64,000 bases of DNA from Selenomonas sp. (GCF_022771645.1 NZ_JALFCU010000064.1:1-64000); one strand, 5' to 3'. Numbered from the stretch's first letter, positions 42,685-51,999 are shown. A program made the numbers and translations. Notes: generated by a model from the letters alone, not told the origin.

Positions 42685-43878
42685 TCACGCCTGCTCGGCT
42701 TCTTTGACAAGTTTCACGATGGTCTCGGCGCCGCCTTCCATCGTCGGCGCCATGATGACGTTCGAGATCGGCGTGTCCTTCAGGATCTGGCGGCCGATAT
42801 CGACGTTCGTGCCCTCGAGGCGCACGACGACCGGCACGGGCAGGGACTTGCCATCCTCGGAGATGATCTTCGCCGCATCGACGATGCCCTGCGCGACGAG
42901 GTCGCAGCGGTTGATGCCGCCGAAGATGTTGACGAAGATGCCTTTCGCCTGGCCGCCGTCGAGCATGATGCGGAACGCGGCCGCGATCTTCTCCGGCGTG
43001 GAGTCGCCGCCGACATCGAGGAAGTTCGCCGGCTCACCGCCGTAGAATTTGATGATGTCGACCGTCGCCATCGCGAGGCCGGCGCCGTTGACCATGCAGG
43101 CGACGTCGCCGCCGAGGTTAACGTAGTTCAGGCCTTCCTTCGCCGCCGCGAGTTCTTTCGGATCTTCCTCCGTCACGTCGCGGAGCTCTTCGATGTCCGG
43201 ATGACGGTAGAGCGCGCTGTCGTCAAAGTTCAGCTTCGCATCGAGCGCGATGACGTCCATTTCCTTCGTGAGGACGAGCGGATTGATCTCGGCGAGGCTG
43301 CAATCCTTGCCGACGAACGCCGCATAGAGGCAGTTCATGAGCTTCGTCGCCTTGCGGACGGCTTCTTTCGGCAGGTGCAGGCCGTATGCCATGCGCTGCG
43401 CTTGGAACGGTGCGAGGCCGATGGCGGGATCGATGGTCTCCGTGAGGATCTTGTCCGGCATCTCGGCCGCGACCTTTTCGATCTCCATACCACCTTCTTC
43501 CGAGCCCATCATGACGACGCGACTCGTCTTGCGGTCGACGACGAACGAGAGGTAGTATTCCTTCTCGATGTTCGAGCCAGCTTCGATGAGCAGGCGATGG
43601 ACTTCTTTGCCCGCAGGGCCCGTCTGCTTCGTGACGAGCGTTTTGCCGAGGAGCTCCTTCGCGTACGCGCGGACTTCGTCTTCCGTCTTCGCAATCTTGA
43701 CGCCGCCCGCCTTGCCGCGGCCGCCGGCGTGGATCTGCGCTTTCACGACGACGACGGGCGTGCCGAGCTTCTTCGCGTTCTCCACGGCCTCATCGACCGA
43801 GAACGCGGGATAGCCCTCCGGCACGTTGACGCCGTACGATTTCAGGACGGCCTTGCTCTGGTACTCATGGATGTTCAT
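42685..43878 (-). CDS. sucC: Succinate-CoA ligase beta subunit
   Basis: 397 residues: [22 protein letters not shown] opening, ATP-grasp fold with [22 protein letters not shown], and the nucleotide-end block [19 protein letters not shown]. It supplies the ATP-binding subunit of the sucCD enzyme. First gene of a two-gene operon. Start at ATG 43878 behind GGGGG. Confidence 0.96.
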   Translation of the reverse strand: MNIHEYQSKAVLKSYGVNVPEGYPAFSVDEAVENAKKLGTPVVVVKAQIHAGGRGKAGGVKIAKTEDEVRAYAKELLGKTLVTKQTGPAGKEVHRLLIEAGSNIEKEYYLSFVVDRKTSRVVMMGSEEGGMEIEKVAAEMPDKILTETIDPAIGLAPFQAQRMAYGLHLPKEAVRKATKLMNCLYAAFVGKDCSLAEINPLVLTKEMDVIALDAKLNFDDSALYRHPDIEELRDVTEEDPKELAAAKEGLNYVNLGGDVACMVNGAGLAMATVDIIKFYGGEPANFLDVGGDSTPEKIAAAFRIMLDGGQAKGIFVNIFGGINRCDLVAQGIVDAAKIISEDGKSLPVPVVVRLEGTNVDIGRQILKDTPISNVIMAPTMEGGAETIVKLVKEAEQA

Positions 43879-43952
43879 GTGTTGTCCCCCTTGTCAAAGG
43901 ATGATCGTGTGTAACCCTCATGATATCTTGAATGGAAAAGCAAAACGTCTCG

Positions 43953-45077
43953 TTATTTATCCCCTAAAACGAAAACCGTCTGCGCTTTCCACGTTTCGCC
44001 TTTTTTCAGCACGGGCTGCGGGAAATTCGAATTCGCGAACGCGTTCGGGAAATACTGCGTCTCGAGGCAGAAGCCCGAGCGGCGCTCGAAATGCGTGCCT
44101 TTTTTGCCGACCTGCGTGCCGTCGAGGAAGTTGCCCGTGTAGAACTGGATGCCGGGCAGCGTCGTGTAGCACATGAGCGTCAGGCCTGTCTTGTCGGACT
44201 CCGCGTACGCCGCCTTGTGCAGGCCGCCGTCGTTGTAGTCGATGGGGCAATGGATGTCAAAGCCGAACATGCCAGGCTTCATCTCCACGTCCGGCGCGTC
44301 GCCGCGCAGCACCCAGTTGTGATCGTAGCCATGGCCCATCTGGAGCTCGTCGAAGTCATCGTCGATGTGCTCGCCGATGCGCACAGGCATGCGGAGATCC
44401 ATCGGCGTGCCGGCGACATCGAGGATGCGGCCGTCCGGCAGCGACTCGCTGTCCGCCCACGTATACTTGTCAGCGAAAATCTGTACCTTCTGGTCGAGCA
44501 CGGAGCCGCCCGCGTAGCCGTCGAGGTTGAAATACGAATGGTTCGTGAGGTTGATGACCGTGTCCTGATCGCACGTCGCCTCATACGTAATCGAGAGCTC
44601 GTTGTCATTCGAGAGGCTGTAGACAACCGCGACGTGCATCGTGCCGGGATAGCCGCCCGCGCCGTCCGGGCTCGTCAGCGTGAACTTGACGCCCGTGTCC
44701 GTCTCCTCCGCGTCCCACAGCTGGTTGTGGAAGCCGGCCGTGCCGCCGTGGATGTGGTTCTGCTTGCGGCTGCCCGTGTTGAGGTCGAGCTGGTACGTCT
44801 TGCCGCCGAGCGTGACCTTGCCGCCCGCGATGCGGTTCGCATGACGGCCGACGATGCCGCCCATGCTCGTGTCGTCCTTCTCGTAGTCGGCTGCGTTGTC
44901 GTAGCCGAGCAGGACGTCGACGAAGGTGCCGGCGCTCGTCATCTTGCGCCACGACACGAAGCGCGCGCCGTACGTCGTGACCGCTGCCTCCGTGCCTTTC
45001 GTGTTCCTGAGCGTGTAAAGGAACACTTCCCTGCCATCGCTGAGCTTGCCGAACGATTCCTTGCGGATCTTCGCCAT
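43953..45077 (-). CDS. galM: Aldose 1-epimerase (galactose mutarotase)
   Basis: 374 residues of the GalM family: NTKGTEAAVTTYGARF, HANRIAGGKVTLGG with the substrate His, NHIHGGTAGF, NLTNHSYFNLDG with the catalytic His, and GFCLETQYFPNAFA carrying the catalytic Glu. It interconverts anomers of galactose or glucose for sugar catabolism. Monocistronic with a perfect promoter. Start behind GGAGGT. Confidence 0.93.
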   Translation of the reverse strand: MAKIRKESFGKLSDGREVFLYTLRNTKGTEAAVTTYGARFVSWRKMTSAGTFVDVLLGYDNAADYEKDDTSMGGIVGRHANRIAGGKVTLGGKTYQLDLNTGSRKQNHIHGGTAGFHNQLWDAEETDTGVKFTLTSPDGAGGYPGTMHVAVVYSLSNDNELSITYEATCDQDTVINLTNHSYFNLDGYAGGSVLDQKVQIFADKYTWADSESLPDGRILDVAGTPMDLRMPVRIGEHIDDDFDELQMGHGYDHNWVLRGDAPDVEMKPGMFGFDIHCPIDYNDGGLHKAAYAESDKTGLTLMCYTTLPGIQFYTGNFLDGTQVGKKGTHFERRSGFCLETQYFPNAFANSNFPQPVLKKGETWKAQTVFVLGDK

Positions 45078-45182
45078 TCAAAAAGACCTCCTAGGATACG
45101 AGCACATCGCATCCACGCGATATGCTCAAATCGTGTGAAAATTGTGTGCAATCGAGTCACTTTTGAAACAATTTATGCTTCT

Positions 45183-45211
45183 AGTTTACTCCACGCGAAA
45201 ACGTTTGTCAA
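45183..45211 (-). promoter_or_regulatory. galM promoter
   Basis: Minus strand TTGACA (45206-45211), 17 bp, TAAACT (45183-45188). The upstream gap to 45318 is AT-rich and holds no other recognised feature. Confidence 0.8.
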
Positions 45212-45318
45212 TGAAAAATAATACAAAATCGAAAAAAGTAATAATCGTAAAATAAACAAAATTTATCGCGTTTCTGATGCATCATTTTTCGTCAATATCG
45301 CACGAAAAATTTTCTCTG

Positions 45319-45978
45319 TCATACCGAAAACAATTTCGCAATATCGACAGCCGCAAGGTCATCGACAATCTCATCGGCACGCGAGAGATCCTGCACGCCG
45401 GAATGCGGGCTGCGGAAGCCGATGCAGTACATGCCTGCCCCTTTCGCCGCCGCCACGCCCGCCGCCGTATCCTCGAGCACGACGCAGTCGCACGGAGAAA
45501 CGTCCAGCGCCTCGGCGCTCAAACGATAAATCGCGGGATCCGGCTTGCTCTTCGGCAGTTCCGAGCCTGAAATCACGGACTGGAACGTATCCGTCAAACC
45601 GAACTGCACGAGAACCGCATCGACGACACGCCGCCACGAGCTCGTCGCAAGCGCCAGCGGCACACCAGCCTCGCGCAGACGGCGGATCAAGTCCAGGCTG
45701 CCCGGCACGGCCTGCAGCACCCCGCTGAGCGCGAGCTCGAGGTAATGCGCGTGCTTGTAGTTCGTGATTTCCTGCACCGTGATGTCCGTGCGATGCTCCC
45801 GCGCCAGCACATCCGAAAAGATCGCCGCGCTCGTGCGTCCCATATACTGATCGAGCTCGTCTTCATCAAACGGCAGCCCGAAATGCGCAAACGTCTCCAT
45901 CTTCACGCGGCTGTGGAGTGGCTCGCTGTCAATGATGACGCCGTCCATGTCGAAAATAAAGGCTTTTCGTTGGTTCAT
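45319..45978 (-). CDS. HAD-superfamily phosphatase/phosphomutase (beta-PGM-like)
   Basis: 219 residues. Catalytic motif I FIFDMDGVIIDSEPLH, a helical cap domain, motif II LATSSW, motif III Lys in PKSKPDPAIY and motif IV VLEDTAAGVAAAK. This matches the beta-phosphoglucomutase and sugar-phosphatase group; the exact substrate is open. The ATG at 45978 follows GAGGAA. It lies 12 bp after the FkbM gene and is probably co-transcribed. Confidence 0.88.
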   Translation of the reverse strand: MNQRKAFIFDMDGVIIDSEPLHSRVKMETFAHFGLPFDEDELDQYMGRTSAAIFSDVLAREHRTDITVQEITNYKHAHYLELALSGVLQAVPGSLDLIRRLREAGVPLALATSSWRRVVDAVLVQFGLTDTFQSVISGSELPKSKPDPAIYRLSAEALDVSPCDCVVLEDTAAGVAAAKGAGMYCIGFRSPHSGVQDLSRADEIVDDLAAVDIAKLFSV

Positions 45979-45989
45979 TTTTCCTCTTT

Positions 45990-47016
45990 TCAAAGGCAAT
46001 ACAGTACTGTCTCCGTCGAAATCAGCGAGTAATGCCGCAGATACAAACGATAGTCCGGATGCAATGAAAGAATGTACTCTGGCAGGTCGAGAATATCTTC
46101 TGGCTTGTGATAGACGCAGATGGCGAGTTTCGGGCGGTTGCGCTGGACCGTCTTTTCCGCACCTTCGAGTGCCGCACGTTCTGAGCCCTCGATATCCATC
46201 TTGATGAACGTGACGCGACCGTCACAAATTTCTTCATCGATAGAGCTCACAGGGATGCGGAACTCTCCTGCCTCGTTGACCTCGCTCGACCAGTCTCCCG
46301 TATTCTTGAAACGCAGCGCGCCCTTTTCCTTCCATGCGCCGTACGGGAACAGCGTCGTTTTCTCCGGCGATAAATTCTGAAGCGTTCGTCCGCACTTCTC
46401 CCGGTTCGACGGATCCGGCTCGAACGCATAAATGTGGCGCCACTCCTTTGCCCATGCAGCAAACGCGCGCGCCGTATCGCCATCATAGGCGCCGGCATCG
46501 ACAAACGTCTCATCCTTTTCATGCGGCATAGCGGAAAGCGTGAAATATTGTCTTGCGGCCATCCGATCGACAATCTGATCGACACGAATGATGCGCTCCG
46601 ATGCAACGCCGAGTTCCGCGAGTTGTTTGGCGATTTCATGCTGGTAATTCCGCCCACCCTTGTGCACCGCGAGAAATACGCGTGCATGCGGATGCTCTTG
46701 TATCATTTTTGGTGGGACTATTGTACCCCCCCCCGATTTTCTGACCCCATTTCTGGGGATTATTGTCGAAGATGCCTTCCCATGCTTGCGGCACCATCGC
46801 GTACACGGCCTGCCCGTAATCGCCAGCGCCAAAGATGAAATTCTCTTCACCCTGTAAAATCGTCTGCCGTAGCGCTTTCGCTTCCGGCAGCGGTGCAACG
46901 AGCTCCTGAATATACCGTGCATCGCCCGTCAGGGAATGCATGAGCCGTTTTTCAAAAACGAACCGCGATTCATCATCCTGCAAGCGACGATAAATCTGCC
47001 GTACTCGATGCTCCAT
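45990..47016 (-). pseudogene. FkbM-family methyltransferase, out of frame at a G9 tract (phase-variable)
   Basis: The first 92 codons encode an N-terminal nucleotide-binding-like region (ENFIFGAGDYGQAVYAM, IFDNNPQKWGQKIGGG) and then shift. The remaining protein is in another frame (TIVPPKMIQEHPHARVFLA, ETFVDAGAYDGDTARAFAA, IYAFEPDPSNREKC, FIKMDIEGSERAALEG), a complete FkbM SAM methyltransferase domain. The switch falls exactly at nine G residues on the coding strand (46726-46734). Eight or eleven would restore a protein of about 340 residues. Likely surface-glycan methylation with on/off switching; this copy is OFF. Lower GC than the neighbours. Confidence 0.82.
46726..46734 (-). repeat. G9 homopolymer (C9 on plus strand) in the FkbM gene
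   Basis: Nine consecutive C on the plus strand. Length 8 or 11 joins the two halves of the coding sequence; length 9 stops the product shortly afterwards. Confidence 0.9.
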
Positions 47017-47071
47017 CAAATCCACTACCTCCTAAAACAAACATTTATGCTTGCAACACGAGCCCCACGGC

Positions 47072-47983
47072 TCAATACGCCAGTCCGGACTCCTTCGCGA
47101 TCCGCTCCACTTCTTCCACGGTCGTATCATTATCCGACGCGATGATCTTGTAATCTTCGTGGCGTTTCAACTGGTTGCGAATGGTGCGCAGCGTCCGTTC
47201 GGCGATGCCTTTTGTGATGCCTTCTGCAATGCCCTTTGCAATGCCCTTTGCAATGCCCTTTGCTTCTGCTTTCGCTTCCATTCTATCCAGTAAAATCGAC
47301 CCCATGGTAACATTCTCTCCCTTCTCTACTCTCTCACTTGCTTCTTCAAATCTTACGTCCTTCGTGAGTGATGCCATCAAATCCAGCACTTCTTTCGCAT
47401 GGCGAACAATGTCAGTACTCGGACGATAATCCTCGCCCTTCCGCATTTGGCTGAAATATTCTGCAACAACGCGAAAAGACGTATCAAATTTCGCAATCGT
47501 TTCATCTGGCAGCCATGCAACTTCTACTACATTGATGCGATAGTCGCTGAAATACTTCGCGAGTTCCTCTGGAACATCGAAGCAATCCCGCAAGCTTCTC
47601 GGCGTTTCCCACCGTTTCTCATACCCGAAATACAGCACGAGCGTGATAACAGGATACAATTCGCCGTCATCAGCATTCAACTCGTTCCGATACGCTGCGC
47701 CATCGTAGCTGATGACCCTTAGCGGCATCCGCTTGTCGATGTCCGTCTGGTTCTCGAATCCAATCAAGGCGATACGAATCTTGCAGCGCTTCCAGATTTT
47801 CGCTACGTCGCGTTCTTGCTCGCGAAGTTTGCCATCTCCCGTGTACGTTGAGCGCGGCAGGACGTCAATCAAATCTTCTTGCCGGATGCGTTCCTCTCCA
47901 TCAAACAAGAGTACATTCGCGACGTTTGCAAACACATCCGTGAGGTTCAGTAGTTGCTTTTCTGCGATATCTTTTTCTCCCAT
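47072..47983 (-). CDS. Rpn-family PD-(D/E)XK nuclease/transposase-like protein
   Basis: 303 residues of the Rpn/PDDEXK transposase-like family: FDGEERIRQEDLIDVLPRSTY, later IALIGFENQTDIDKRMPLRVISYD containing the E-x-Q nuclease residues, YPVITLVLYFG, and a C-terminal tail of repeated Ala-Lys-Gly-Ile units followed by a helical segment. Rpn proteins promote recombination or act in phage defence. Start 3 bp after the REC-GGDEF-EAL gene. GC is lower than flanking genes. The repeated tail is coded by a 12-bp tandem repeat that may vary in number. Confidence 0.83.
   Translation of the reverse strand: MGEKDIAEKQLLNLTDVFANVANVLLFDGEERIRQEDLIDVLPRSTYTGDGKLREQERDVAKIWKRCKIRIALIGFENQTDIDKRMPLRVISYDGAAYRNELNADDGELYPVITLVLYFGYEKRWETPRSLRDCFDVPEELAKYFSDYRINVVEVAWLPDETIAKFDTSFRVVAEYFSQMRKGEDYRPSTDIVRHAKEVLDLMASLTKDVRFEEASERVEKGENVTMGSILLDRMEAKAEAKGIAKGIAKGIAEGITKGIAERTLRTIRNQLKRHEDYKIIASDNDTTVEEVERIAKESGLAY
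47202..47261. repeat. 12-bp tandem repeat in the Rpn gene
   Basis: Three perfect copies of GCAATGCCCTTT (47226-47261) preceded by two degenerate copies. They encode GIAK/GIAE units, so copy-number change keeps the frame. Confidence 0.85.
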
Positions 47984-47986
47984 CGT

Positions 47987-49678
47987 TTATGCCCCATGCA
48001 GCTTCTTCCGCAGTTCCTCGACCGGCATGGGCCGTGCGTAGTAATACCCCTGCATGGCGTCGCATCCGATGTTTTTGAGGAATGTGACTTCTTCCTCGGT
48101 CTCGACGCCTTCCATGATGATGTCGGTGTCGATGGCTTTCGCCGTCTGGACGATGGCGGTGAGGATGGCGCGCGCGCGGTGTTCGTCGCCGCCGTGGAGG
48201 AAGCGCATGTCGACTTTCAGCACGTCGACGGGGAGGTTTTTCAGCATCTTGAGCGACGACGCGCCGCTGCCGAAGTTGTCCATGAGCACGCGGAAGCCTT
48301 TCGCGCGGAATTCCTCGATGGCTTTCGCGATTTGGAGCGGGTTCTCCGTGTAGGCCTGCTCCGTGACTTCGAGACGGATGAGGTCGGGCTCGAGATCATA
48401 GCGGCGCAGGAGCTCGAGGAGGAAATCGAGCAGGCCGTGGTTGTAGAAATTCAGGCGCGAGACGTTGACGGAGACGGGCGTCGCCCTGCCGTACTGCTCT
48501 TTTTCCGCCGCGAGGAATTTTGCGACTTCTTCCCAGACGTAGCGGTCGAGGCGCACGATGAAGCCGTTGTGCTCGAAAAGGGGAATGAACAGCCCTGGCG
48601 AGATGAGTCCCTCAGACGGGTGCTGCCAGCGCACGAGCGCCTCTGCCTGCAAGGGCGCGCCCGTCGACGCGCGATAAATCGGTTGGTAGTAGACTTGGAA
48701 CTGCCGCTCCTGCAGCGCGAACTCCATGTCGCGCATGATCATCTGCTCTTTCAGCATTTTCTCGCGCATGGAGGCGTCGTATGTGTAGACGCGGTCGACG
48801 TGGCTGCCGCGTACGCGCTTTTCCGCAAAGCGGGCGCGCTCGATCATCTGGTCGATGGGCAGGTAGATGTTCTCGATCGGGTAGATGCCGGCGTAGAACA
48901 GCACGTTGTGGCTGAGGCCGAGCGACTGCACGGTGTTGTCGAGCCCCATGATGAGCATATTGACATCAATGCTGCCGCGCGGGATGCAGAGCACGAAATG
49001 GTCGACTTCGAGGCGGCCGCACGTGCCGAGCGTGCTCGCGGCGGCCTGGAGGTAGAACGCCGCCGTCTTGAGGATCAGGTTTCCCGTCTCGACGTGGAAC
49101 AGCGCGTTGATGACGCGGAAATTGTCGATGTCGAAATAGACGAGATCATACGGCATCGTCTCGTTTTTCTGCAGGAGCTCCGCCGTCTTGCGGTAGAACG
49201 ACTCGCGGTTGTCGAGCCCCGTGAGGCCGTCTTCCTCGATGGAACGATGCATCTCGCGGATCTGGTGGTCTTTCGCTGCCTGCATCGCCTTGCGCCATTC
49301 GTTCTCGACATTCGCGAGGACATTGTGCGCACGCAGGCGCACGACGCGCGGATGAAACGGCTTCGTGATGAAGTCGGCCGCGCCCATCTCGATGGCGCGT
49401 GCCTGCCCGTCGCTGTCGCCGCGCGCCGTCATGGCGAGCACGGGGAGCTCGGCGTACGCGTCGTGGCTGTGGAGGTACGCGAGCACTTCGTACCCGTCCA
49501 TGACCGGCATGACGAGGTCGAGCAGCAAAATGTTCACTTCGCGCTGCGCGAGCGCCTTGAGCACGTCCTGCCCGTTCGCCGCTTCGCATACTTCATATTG
49601 GTCTTGAAAAATCTGACGCAAGATCGTGCGGTTGACTTCCACGTCATCCGCGATCAGCATCACCGGCCGTCCTTCCAT
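47987..49678 (-). CDS. Response regulator with degenerate GGDEF and EAL domains
   Basis: 563 residues. The receiver domain (LIADDVEVN, phospho-Asp in LLLDLVMPVMDG, then MTA and KPF) is followed by a GGDEF-type domain and an EAL domain. The GGDEF active loop reads LEVDHF, so cyclase activity is unlikely. In the EAL domain, AEALVRW, RLEVTE, KVDM and EGVET are kept, but DDFGTG is DNFGSG, so phosphodiesterase activity is uncertain. It may bind c-di-GMP or act as a weak phosphodiesterase on phosphorylation. The hybrid kinase at 34694 is a possible but unlinked partner. ATG 49678 follows GAGGGC. Confidence 0.9.
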   Translation of the reverse strand: MEGRPVMLIADDVEVNRTILRQIFQDQYEVCEAANGQDVLKALAQREVNILLLDLVMPVMDGYEVLAYLHSHDAYAELPVLAMTARGDSDGQARAIEMGAADFITKPFHPRVVRLRAHNVLANVENEWRKAMQAAKDHQIREMHRSIEEDGLTGLDNRESFYRKTAELLQKNETMPYDLVYFDIDNFRVINALFHVETGNLILKTAAFYLQAAASTLGTCGRLEVDHFVLCIPRGSIDVNMLIMGLDNTVQSLGLSHNVLFYAGIYPIENIYLPIDQMIERARFAEKRVRGSHVDRVYTYDASMREKMLKEQMIMRDMEFALQERQFQVYYQPIYRASTGAPLQAEALVRWQHPSEGLISPGLFIPLFEHNGFIVRLDRYVWEEVAKFLAAEKEQYGRATPVSVNVSRLNFYNHGLLDFLLELLRRYDLEPDLIRLEVTEQAYTENPLQIAKAIEEFRAKGFRVLMDNFGSGASSLKMLKNLPVDVLKVDMRFLHGGDEHRARAILTAIVQTAKAIDTDIIMEGVETEEEVTFLKNIGCDAMQGYYYARPMPVEELRKKLHGA

Positions 49679-49720
49679 GCGTTCGCCCTCTTTTGTTATT
49701 AGCATCCTTCGCAGTTACAT

Positions 49721-49796
49721 TCGTGCGAATTGTTTTGTCCTACCTCCGCCACACCCACCACCGCTTCGCGGTCCCCCTCCCTCGGAGAGGGAGGCT
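49721..49796 (-). repeat. Dispersed GC-rich palindromic repeat, copy 5
   Basis: Minus strand AGCCTCCCTCTCCGAGGGAGG followed by GGGACCGCGAAGCGGTGGTG, nearly identical to copy 6 (60605-60667). Its outer end resembles that of copy 2. Confidence 0.85.
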
Positions 49797-49832
49797 GAAT
49801 TTGAGGTGGCTTTTTTCTATATTATTCCACAC

Positions 49833-49871
49833 AAAGAGGGCGTTTCCCTGCTATAGGGAAACGCCCTCTTT
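49833..49871. terminator. Terminator of the NCS2 permease gene
   Basis: AAAGAGGGCGTTTCCC (49833-49848) pairs with GGGAAACGCCCTCTTT (49856-49871), a perfect 16-bp stem. Confidence 0.85.
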
Positions 49872-49880
49872 GATATTTTT

Positions 49881-51152
49881 TTAGAACGACGCTTGGCAAA
49901 CCAAGTTGAAGAAAAACAACAGCCCGAGGCAGGCGCTGACGGCGTGGACGTCTTTGCGCGCGCCGCCGAGGAATTTCAGCAGCGGCCAGGCCGTGAAGCC
50001 GAACGCGAGGCCCGTCGAGATGCTGCCCGTCAGCGGGATCAGCACGACGATGAGGAACGCGGGAAACCACTCCGTGAAGTCGGAAAAATCCATGCGCGCG
50101 AGGTTCTGCATCATCATCGCGCCCGTGATGATGATGACGGGCGCGATGGCCGCCTGCGGCACGAACGAGAGGAGCGGCACGAAGAACATCGATGCCGCGA
50201 AAAGGATCGCCGCGACGAGCGCCATGCCACCGCGCCGTCCGCCGCTCGCGATGCCCGTCGCGCTCTCGGCCGCGACAACCGTCGGGCTCGTGCCGAGGAA
50301 GGACGAGAGGAGCGCGGCTGCTGCCGAGCCGCGGAACGTGCGGTCGAACTTCGTCTTGTCCGGAAGGATGCCTTCCAAAATGCCGAGCGACTCGAAGATC
50401 ATGATCATCGCCATGGAAAAGACGGAGAGCAGGAACGGCACGGAAAAGAGATGCGAAAAATCAAACTGCGCGAAGAGCGCCGGATACGATGTGATGCGCG
50501 AAAGCTCGATCGTCATCGGCTGCGCGTCGCGCAGGCCGAGCGCGTACGCCGCGCCGCTCACGATGAGGATGGCGAGCACGAAGCCGCCCGTCACGCGGCG
50601 CAGATAAAACGCGAGGCTCAGCACGAGGCCGAAGAGCGCCAAAAGCACCATCGGATTTGTGAGGTCGCCGAGCTCGATGATCGTGTTCGTGCCGCGGCGG
50701 ATGAGCTGCGCCTTCTCGAGGCCGATCTCGACGAGGAACAGGCCGATGCCGACCGTAATCGCCGTTTTCAGCGACGCCGGCACGGCATTGGCGAGCAGCG
50801 TCCGCAGGCGCGTGCAAGCAACGACGGCGAACAACACGCCCGAGACGAGCGAGATGGCAAGCGCCTCCTGCCATGCGAGCCCCATCGACGCGACGACCGT
50901 GTACGTGAAGAACGCGTTGATGCCCATGCCGGGCGTCAAGATGATCGGCGCGTCGGCGTAGAACGCCATGATCAGGCAGCCGAGCACGGACGAAAAAATC
51001 GTCGCAAAGACCGACAGGTCGGCCGGGATGCCGCCGTCCGCGAGGATCATCGGGTTGACGATGATGATGTACGAGATGGCGAAAAATCCCGTGAGGCCGG
51101 CGACGATTTCTTTCCGCATGTCCGCCCCGAACAGCGCTTGAAGCTTCTCCAT
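49881..51152 (-). CDS. NCS2-family (AzgA-type) purine permease
   Basis: 423-residue membrane transporter: KEIVAGLTGFFAISYIIIVNP opening, LTPGMGINAFFTYTVV substrate region, FLGTSPTVVAAESATGIASGGRRG near residue 290, and AIAPVIIITGAMMM. AzgA-type proteins import adenine, guanine or hypoxanthine by proton symport. Start behind GGAGG. Divergent from a Crp/Fnr gene across a region with repeated operator-like motifs, so regulation by that protein is possible. Confidence 0.9.
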   Translation of the reverse strand: MEKLQALFGADMRKEIVAGLTGFFAISYIIIVNPMILADGGIPADLSVFATIFSSVLGCLIMAFYADAPIILTPGMGINAFFTYTVVASMGLAWQEALAISLVSGVLFAVVACTRLRTLLANAVPASLKTAITVGIGLFLVEIGLEKAQLIRRGTNTIIELGDLTNPMVLLALFGLVLSLAFYLRRVTGGFVLAILIVSGAAYALGLRDAQPMTIELSRITSYPALFAQFDFSHLFSVPFLLSVFSMAMIMIFESLGILEGILPDKTKFDRTFRGSAAAALLSSFLGTSPTVVAAESATGIASGGRRGGMALVAAILFAASMFFVPLLSFVPQAAIAPVIIITGAMMMQNLARMDFSDFTEWFPAFLIVVLIPLTGSISTGLAFGFTAWPLLKFLGGARKDVHAVSACLGLLFFFNLVCQASF

Positions 51153-51221
51153 ATGTGAAATCCTCCTGATTTCGCGTGTTTTTGTTTTGACAGCTTCATT
51201 TTACGCGCATCTCGGACGGAT

Positions 51222-51266
51222 AAAAAGGACACGCGTTCCTTTTCATGTCCTTTTTGTGTCCTTTTT
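51222..51266. promoter_or_regulatory. Repeated 11-bp operator motif between NCS2 permease and Crp/Fnr genes
   Basis: Two adjacent direct copies, ATGTCCTTTTT (51245-51255) and GTGTCCTTTTT (51256-51266), plus an inverted copy AAAAAGGACAC (51222-51232). They lie between the two divergent genes, just before the Crp/Fnr promoter. Confidence 0.55.
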
Positions 51267-51278
51267 CATTACCAGCGC

Positions 51279-51307
51279 TTGCAACGCCCTGCGCCGTCCG
51301 CTACAAT
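51279..51307 (+). promoter_or_regulatory. Promoter of the Crp/Fnr gene
   Basis: TTGCAA (51279-51284), 17 bp, TACAAT (51302-51307). Confidence 0.7.
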
Positions 51308-51344
51308 GAAGAAAACACGAATCATCCGCGAAAGGAGCTTTTCC

Positions 51345-51998
51345 ATGGACCTCCTCCAGTTTGCCGAACACATGCCGGACGCCATCCGCCGTCGCGCCGT
51401 GCGGCGCACGTTCCAGCCCGGCGAAGCGCTCATCCGCAAGGGCGATCCCGTCACGCACGTCTACCTGCTGCTCGAAGGCGCGACGCGCGTCAGCAACGAG
51501 TTCGAGAGCGGCCAGCGCTACACGTTCGCGCAGATCGACGCGCCCGACATCCTCGGCGACCTCGAAGTGCTGAGCCATCAGGAATGCTACGCTGCGACGA
51601 ACGAAGCGCTGACGGAGTGCACGGTCTACGCGCTGACGACCGGCACGTTCTACGCGTGGATGCGCGCGGACAACGCGTTCGCCATCCGCATCGCCGAACT
51701 GCTCGCGACGAAGATGTATCCGACCTCAGACGAAAACGGCCGCATCAAATTTTTGCCGAGCGTGCTGCGCCTCGAGAACTACCTGCTGCGCCGCATCGGC
51801 GCCGTCGACACGGACCTCTTTGTATTGCACACGGGACGACAGGAAATCGCCGACGACATCGGCACGAGCGTCAAGACCGTGAACCGCGGCGTCGCGAAGC
51901 TCAAGGAGGCGGGGCTCATCGGACTCTCGCATGGGAAGATCACGATCTCGCGCGAGCAGAAGGCGCGGATCGCGGAAGATCTCACCCGGGCGGAATAA
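51345..51998 (+). CDS. Crp/Fnr-family transcription regulator
   Basis: 217 residues: an N-terminal cyclic-nucleotide-binding-type beta roll (FQPGEALIRKGDPVTHVYLLLEGATRV, ILGDLEVLS) and a C-terminal winged helix (TGRQEIADDIGTSVKTVNRGVAKLKEAGLI). No N-terminal Fe-S cysteines are present, so it is not an FNR oxygen sensor. The ligand is unknown. ATG 51345 follows AAAGGAG. It overlaps operationally with the NusG-II gene, which starts 2 bp after its stop. Confidence 0.9.
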   Translation: MDLLQFAEHMPDAIRRRAVRRTFQPGEALIRKGDPVTHVYLLLEGATRVSNEFESGQRYTFAQIDAPDILGDLEVLSHQECYAATNEALTECTVYALTTGTFYAWMRADNAFAIRIAELLATKMYPTSDENGRIKFLPSVLRLENYLLRRIGAVDTDLFVLHTGRQEIADDIGTSVKTVNRGVAKLKEAGLIGLSHGKITISREQKARIAEDLTRAE

Positions 51999-51999
51999 T

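Noticed and set aside
45188..45206. AAACGTTTTCG-like palindrome in the galM promoter considered as a CcpA (cre) site
   Set aside because: It misses several fixed positions of the cre consensus and is better read as the promoter spacer.
46636..47025. Short N-terminal frame of the FkbM gene taken as a separate small protein
   Set aside because: Its last 30 residues are nonsense after the G tract, and removing one G fuses it cleanly to a complete methyltransferase domain.
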